From: Cannabis sativa
Taxonomy: Eukaryota > Streptophyta > Magnoliopsida > Rosales > Cannabaceae
Length of the DNA: 64,000 nt
NCBI RefSeq assembly: GCF_029168945.1
Contig: NC_083603.1
Coordinates: 20,708,001-20,772,000 of the forward strand
Direction: 5' to 3'
Below, in pieces: positions 59,296 through 64,000 of the stretch; the stretch's first letter is position 1, and the number at the start of each line of letters is the position of its first letter. The notes under the pieces were generated by a model, which saw only the letters and a program-made list of their open reading frames with translations, searched no databases and had not been told where the DNA came from. Made by a program: the position numbers and the translations under genes.

Positions 59296-59322
59296 TGTTT
59301 TATATTAGTGCAAGTGGGAGTT
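59296..59322 (+). other. Copia-A 3' internal end and polypurine tract
   Basis: The last 27 bp of the Copia-A internal region after the Copia-B insertion, including AAGTGGGAGTT (59312-59322) next to its 3' LTR. Confidence 0.85.
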
Positions 59323-61244
59323 TGTTGGGTGTTATGCCCTAAATAAAACTCATTTCATATAATCAGATTTACTTATTCATAAAGATCAGAAATAACATTT
59401 TATGTTGCATGGTTCACATGATTTATTTCATGATTATATGTATATAATGTATGAATTCTTTTTAAGTCCAGAACATATGAGTTGGTTAAAGATTATAGTG
59501 TTGTCAGCACAGTGGAATATAATCTTAAATTATATGTTCAAAAGTTGATTCCCTGATTTGTCAGAACACTGGATTTAGACTGACATGGTATAATCAGCGA
59601 TAGGTATTCTTACACCTTGGAAAAGTGTTATGTCCTTTCCAGGACATTGGCAAAGTTTACCAGTATCGGATGTATGGAGTATACATCGGAAGGGACCAAT
59701 ATTGAACTTTGATTAGATATGTTAAAACTTACCGTAATATCTATTCAATTCAATATCACCTGTTGATCCTAGATCAAATGATCTCAATCCTGATATGGTT
59801 AGGCTCAATCTCAAGAGTGTTACTCGTGTTCTTTGATTTGTTAGTTAAGCCTAGTTTTGTGTCAGGGTGATACGGACATTTTGGGAACACGGTAATGCAA
59901 TTGAGTGGGAGCGCTAACATAAATATAGAATCTATAGCTTCTATTCGGCAAATAGAAGTAAAGGATGATTTCCTTCGAGCTTAACCAAACGAAGATAAAT
60001 GGTGGAGATCTCATTTCACTTAGGTGAAATATCATTTATACAGGGTTAAGTGTTTTAAGGATAAAATACATTGTAGGGTGTTACAGTAATTTAATCCCTT
60101 TACAGTGTAAATCATCTATATAGAGGATCATTGATCACATTAGGGTTATAACAATGGATAACTAATGACGTGTCTATATCGTGAAACATATAGAGCGTTT
60201 CTATATGACTGAGAGTGCAATTCCAAGTTCTAAGTGTGGATTCAATGAGGAATTAATAAGTTAGGGAATTTACTTGGTAAATTCGGTTCGACTTATTGGA
60301 AGCTCGGTTATATAGACCCATGGTCCCCATACTAGTTGAGACCATACTGCTTGTAAGACTCAGTTAATTGATTTTAATTAATCAATTATAATTCTAAAAG
60401 TTAGACTATGCTACTTTATGAATTCTCACAGTTTAAGGATGAAATCGTAAAGAAAAGGGTTTCTAGGTTTAATTATTAATTAAGAGATTTTGTATGTCTA
60501 ATTAATAATTATTTTAAATGACAATATTATTTAATAATCTATTTTAGTTATTAAATAATTAGTTTTGGCATTTAAATGATTAGAATTGGAAAAATGGCAT
60601 TTTTGGAGAAATTGAAATAAAATTGAGGAAACTGCAAAATCCAAGTGAGGCCCATCTCACCCTATGGCCGACACCTCTTTGTGTGTTTCCCAATTATTAT
60701 TTTCAATTTTAATTTCCATGTAATTGCTAATCAAAGCCTAGCAAAAATAGGAAAGTGGTGGATCACACTAAATAAGGCAGTTAATCAATTACACAGTAAA
60801 AGAGGAAACTGTTTTATTTGGAAAGTTGTGCTCTCCCTTCTCCCTATATATAGCAACCCTTGTTCTCTTCTCTTGCATACCATTGTATGAGCCATAAGCC
60901 ACGAAATTCAAGAGAGAAAAAGAGAGAAAATTTTGAAATCCTTGTGAGATGAGTAGTGCCCACACACATCAAGTGGTATCTCAATCATAGTATGTAAGAC
61001 TATAGAATTTCTGCATCAAAGAAGCAGAAAAGAAGATCCAGGTTCAGATCTTGGTGATGCTCTGCTACAGAAAGGAATCAAGGGCTAGAGATCTGAACGG
61101 AAGGAGTCATATTATTCCGCTGCACCCACTGTAAGGTTTTCTAACTTTATATGTGTTTATTTTCATTGTTTTAGAATTCATATTAGGTTGTTAATCCAAC
61201 ATACTTGTTAGTAAATCTAGATCATGGTAAAATAATTTCCAACA
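59323..61244 (+). repeat. Copia-A 3' LTR (1922 bp)
   Basis: Same length as the 5' LTR, with about 30 differences by eye (for example GTGTTATGCC for GTTTTATGCC at the start). Confidence 0.92.
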
Positions 61245-61390
61245 GTTTCCTGTCCTTTATGTGGGGCGATGGAGGAAACAATGAAGCACATTTTCCTATA
61301 TTGTAATTTTGCTTATCACATGTGGAGGTTATTGTCGAGTGAATTTCGCAACACCAAAATGTATTATTTAATTAATATAAAAGAGAATTT
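61245..61390 (+). pseudogene. LINE ORF2, last fragment: zf-RVT zinc-binding domain
   Basis: The sequence resumes with the duplicated GTTTC and encodes C-P-L-C-G-A-M-E-E-T-M-K-H-I-F-L-Y-C (61249-61302), the CX2C...HxxxxC signature of zf-RVT, followed by Y-H-M-W-R. This is exactly what should follow the piece ending at 22280. The frame stays open until about 61423. I see no poly-A tail; the true LINE end is lost or lies beyond the window. Confidence 0.8.
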
Positions 61391-62457
61391 TCAGGGAAGT
61401 GACAAGTGCGAGTATTCGACCTAGAATGGCGAGTACTCGACTGGGAATGCAAGAACAATCAACAAGACTGGAAAATATCAATGAGACAAAGAATTATAGT
61501 GGTTCAGTCAGATTATGATCTGCTTAGTCCACTGTAGCAAAGGATTCGTAGGTGCCATTTTCATGGTGGATCACCACTTTATATACAAAGTAGGTGTCCA
61601 ATCGGTTACACAAGGATTACATTCATTGTTAATCCATTATTTACATATTGAATTGCAATAATTAAACCCAAACAACGTTAACATCAATAAATGTGTAACA
61701 GTTACTAAGTTCATCAACGTATGCGTCTTCCGCATCTGCGAGTTGACTGTTCATGTTCCGTTTGTTGAGCTCGCAGGGTCATCAGTACGTTTGGAACGTC
61801 TGCGCCCTTAGGTAATCGCCCCTTGTAGACATCGCATGTTAGAGCCGGTAGAACTTGGACATGCGAATTTATATCGGTTTGTCAGGGCTATTGGGTCGTT
61901 GGGACCAAATGGCATCATAGAGAGTTGGTCTCTATGTTTTCGCAGAAATATAGAGGGGACACTCGCACATGTTCTGACACACGCGAGTTGGATCTACCCT
62001 GCATAATGAGAATTACGGTTATGCGGTGCGACTTAGGTCGCACTCGCAGTATCTCGCTGGTTTTATCCTGGGCGAGGTCTAAAACTTCGAGAAGTCTCTC
62101 ATGGACATTTCAGCTTTCATTGGAAATCTGAATGCACGTGTCCTTTAAATAAGAGTCTGGTCTCGAGTTTCTAGGTGAGAGAAATCTCACTATAACACAT
62201 GTCCCTAGTTTCGCGACGTGACAGGAGCGGTCACTGAGGGAAACTATTATTCGAGAGACAGGTGAAAGGTTGTCACGAGGAGGTGACCTTTTGGTTGTCC
62301 CATCGAGGGTTTCGAAAAATGACGGCTGTAATTATTAGTAATTATTACCTTTATGGTGCCACGTCACATAACCCTTCGGTTTTCGTGTAGGCGTGGCCAT
62401 CGTTGGCCGTTAGATTGGGCGACCTTAGGCATTCTGGCTGCCACGTGTCACAATCCC
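61391..62457 (-). mobile_element. Unclassified LTR-like segment, probably a solo LTR read on the minus strand
   Basis: GC content and texture differ from the copia LTRs. Read on the minus strand it has a promoter-like layout: GACACGTGGC and GTGACGTGGCA motifs near its start, a TATA-like TATATAAAG near 61570-61580, then a stretch ending in GAACCACTATAATTC that resembles R/U5 of some plant LTRs as I remember them. No ORF is credible. Borders are uncertain, and no clean 5-bp duplication was found. Confidence 0.35.
61408..61449. repeat. Tandem 21-bp imperfect repeat
   Basis: GCGAGTATTCGACCTAGAATG is followed directly by a second copy with four changes. It lies at the left edge of the unclassified segment. 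Confidence 0.7.
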
Positions 62458-62467
62458 AATTAATAAG

Positions 62468-64000
62468 TGTTGGGTTTTATGCCCTAAATAAAACTCATTT
62501 CAATATAATCAGATTTACTTATTAATATAGATCAGAAATAACATTTAATGTTGCATGGTTCACATGATTTATTTCATGATTATATGTACATAATGTATGA
62601 ATTCATCTGAAACCCTTTTCACATACTTGATCCTGTTTATTGTGCCGTCAACACATTGGAAAGTAAACATGACTATGTGAATAAAGTTTCCTAGATTTAT
62701 CAGACATAGGGTTTTACTGATATGATAATCTACAACAGAGTTTACTTGCATTTGGAGAAGTGCTATGTTCTTTCCAGAGCATTGGTTAAAGTAAAGCTCA
62801 GGTTGGATGCATGGAGTATGCATCGGAAGGGACCGATATTGAACTTTGACTTAGATTTATTAAACTTACCGTAATATCTATTCAAGTCAATATCGCCTAG
62901 TTGATCCTAGATCAAATGATCTTAATCCTGATATGATTAGGCTCAATCTCGAGAGGCTATTCGTGTTCTTTGATTTGTTAGTTAAGCCTACTTTTAGGTC
63001 AGGGTGATACGTACATTTTGGGAACACGGTAGTGCAATTGAGTGGGAGCGCTAGCATAAACATGGAATCTATAGCTTCTATCTGGCGAATAGTAAGCAAA
63101 GGATGATCACCTTCGAGCTTGACCAAACGAACATAAATGGTGGAGTACTCATTTCACATAAGCTGAAATATCATTTATACGGGGTCAAGTGTTTTAAGGA
63201 ATAAATACATTGTAGGGTGTAACGGTAATTTAATCCCTTTACAGTGTAGATCATTCATATAGAGGATCATTGATCAAATTAGGATTATAACAATGGATAA
63301 CTAATGATGTGTCTATATGGTGGAACATATAGAGCATTCTATATACTGAGAGTGCAATTCTAAGTTCTATGCGTGGATTCAACGAAGAATTAATAAGTTA
63401 GTGAATTTTAGTGCTAAATTCTTGATCTCCTTATTGGAAGCTCGGTTATATAGACCCATGGTCCCCCCACTAGTTGAGATAATATTGCTTGTAAGACTCA
63501 TGTAATTGGTTTTGATTAATCAATTATAATTCACAAGTTAGACTATGTCTATTTGTGAAATTTTCACTAAGTAAGGGCGAAATTGTAAAGAAAGAGTTTA
63601 TAGGGGCATATTTGTTAATTATGATACTTTGTATGGTTCAATTAATAAATATGATAAATGACAATATTATTTAATAATTATTTATAGTTATTAAATAGTT
63701 AGAATTGGCATTTAAATGGTTGAATTAGAAAATTGGCGTTTTTGAGAAAATCAGATGCAGAAAAGATAAAACTGTAAAATTGCAACAAGTGAGGCCCAAA
63801 TCCACTAAGCATGGCCAGCCACTTTTTTAGGCAATTTAAACTGATATTTTCATTATTTTAATGCCAAATAATTCAAACCTTACCCTAGTGGAATGCTATA
63901 AATAGATAGTGAAGGCTTCAGGAAATTTACACTTACACTTAAATTTTCTATTTTTCCTTCAGAGAAAAACCTGAGCCTTTCTCTCTCCCTATCTTTAGCT
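62468..64000 (+). mobile_element. Copia-G: LTR of another copia element (cut by window end)
   Basis: Starts TGTTGGG and follows the Copia-C LTR closely, including TATAAATAG at 63897-63905. The LTR runs past the window end, so it may be solo or the 5' LTR of an element. The preceding five bases are ATAAG, the sequence to look for at its far side. The antisense ORFs at 62569-62823 and 62887-63126 are LTR shadows. Confidence 0.9.

Larger units (their letters stand above)
22281..61244 (+). mobile_element. Copia-A: non-autonomous copia element, host of nested elements, TSD GTTTC
   Basis: LTRs are at 22281-24202 and 59323-61244, both 1922 bp, with about 30 differences by eye (about 1.6%). Identical 5-bp duplications GTTTC are at 22276-22280 and 61245-61249. 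Without Copia-B it is about 9.86 kb. The internal region holds a primer site, a 3.4-kb leader, conserved modules and a ruined pol remnant, but no gag or pol ORF. It must have relied on proteins from another element to move. Copia-B split it near its 3' end. Confidence 0.92.

Noticed and set aside
61925..62131. 68-codon ORF in the unclassified segment
   Set aside because: Short, compositionally unremarkable and without recognisable motifs; the segment looks regulatory or LTR-like.

Overview
This is nuclear DNA of a flowering plant, probably a eudicot. The basis is AT-rich sequence filled with Angela/BARE-like Ty1-copia LTR retrotransposons (about 1.9 kb LTRs, initiator-Met tRNA primer sites), a Tekay-like Ty3-gypsy chromovirus and a plant L1-type LINE. 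I cannot name the species. I see no host gene, tRNA, rRNA or CRISPR array; essentially all 64 kb is transposon sequence, most of it nested.

Layout. Positions 1-826 are the 3' part of a Ty3-gypsy LTR. A decayed LINE starts near 827 and is the oldest layer. It survives in four pieces: 827-3465, 5589-8362, 22129-22280 and 61245-about 61390. The gaps are later insertions. Copia-H (3466-5588, + strand, TSD TACGG) has lost nearly all its internal region. Copia-E (8363-22128, - strand) has a truncated element, Copia-F (16626-20451), inside its 5' LTR. Copia-A (22281-61244, + strand, TSD GTTTC) contains Copia-B (30194-59290, - strand, TSD CTTTT). Copia-B contains two further insertions: Copia-C (35345-45528, + strand, TSD GATGT) and the gypsy element D (46638-55508, - strand, TSD ATTAC). 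An unclassified LTR-like segment (about 61391-62457) and the start of another copia LTR (62468-64000) close the window. After nested DNA is subtracted, A, B, C and E are each 9.9-10.2 kb. LTR divergence counted by eye falls with nesting depth: E about 2.4%, A about 1.6%, B about 0.8%, D about 0.5%, C near zero outside odd patches.

How the parts relate. The copia elements are one family group sharing LTR ends, primer site, polypurine tract and an unusually long leader (about 3.4 kb). Their coding content is complementary. E keeps a nearly complete gag but only a wreck of pol. B keeps protease, integrase, reverse transcriptase and RNase H with frameshifts, but has a truncated gag. A and C keep neither, yet have well-matched LTRs, so they probably moved using proteins supplied in trans.

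What persists in all four while the ORFs decay is a set of non-coding leader features: short hairpins with the loop CTAAT, a duplicated CTCGCCTAAACGGGACA motif 112-113 bp apart, a GGGCC-stem block, and a GTAAGG in U5 paired with a TTGTAG just upstream of gag. This leader is the best candidate for an undescribed functional system here: an RNA packaging, dimerisation or splicing module of a non-autonomous copia group. A separate anomaly is a set of local patches in C and D where CAG/CTG trinucleotides are replaced by CG-containing variants; this may be an assembly artefact.
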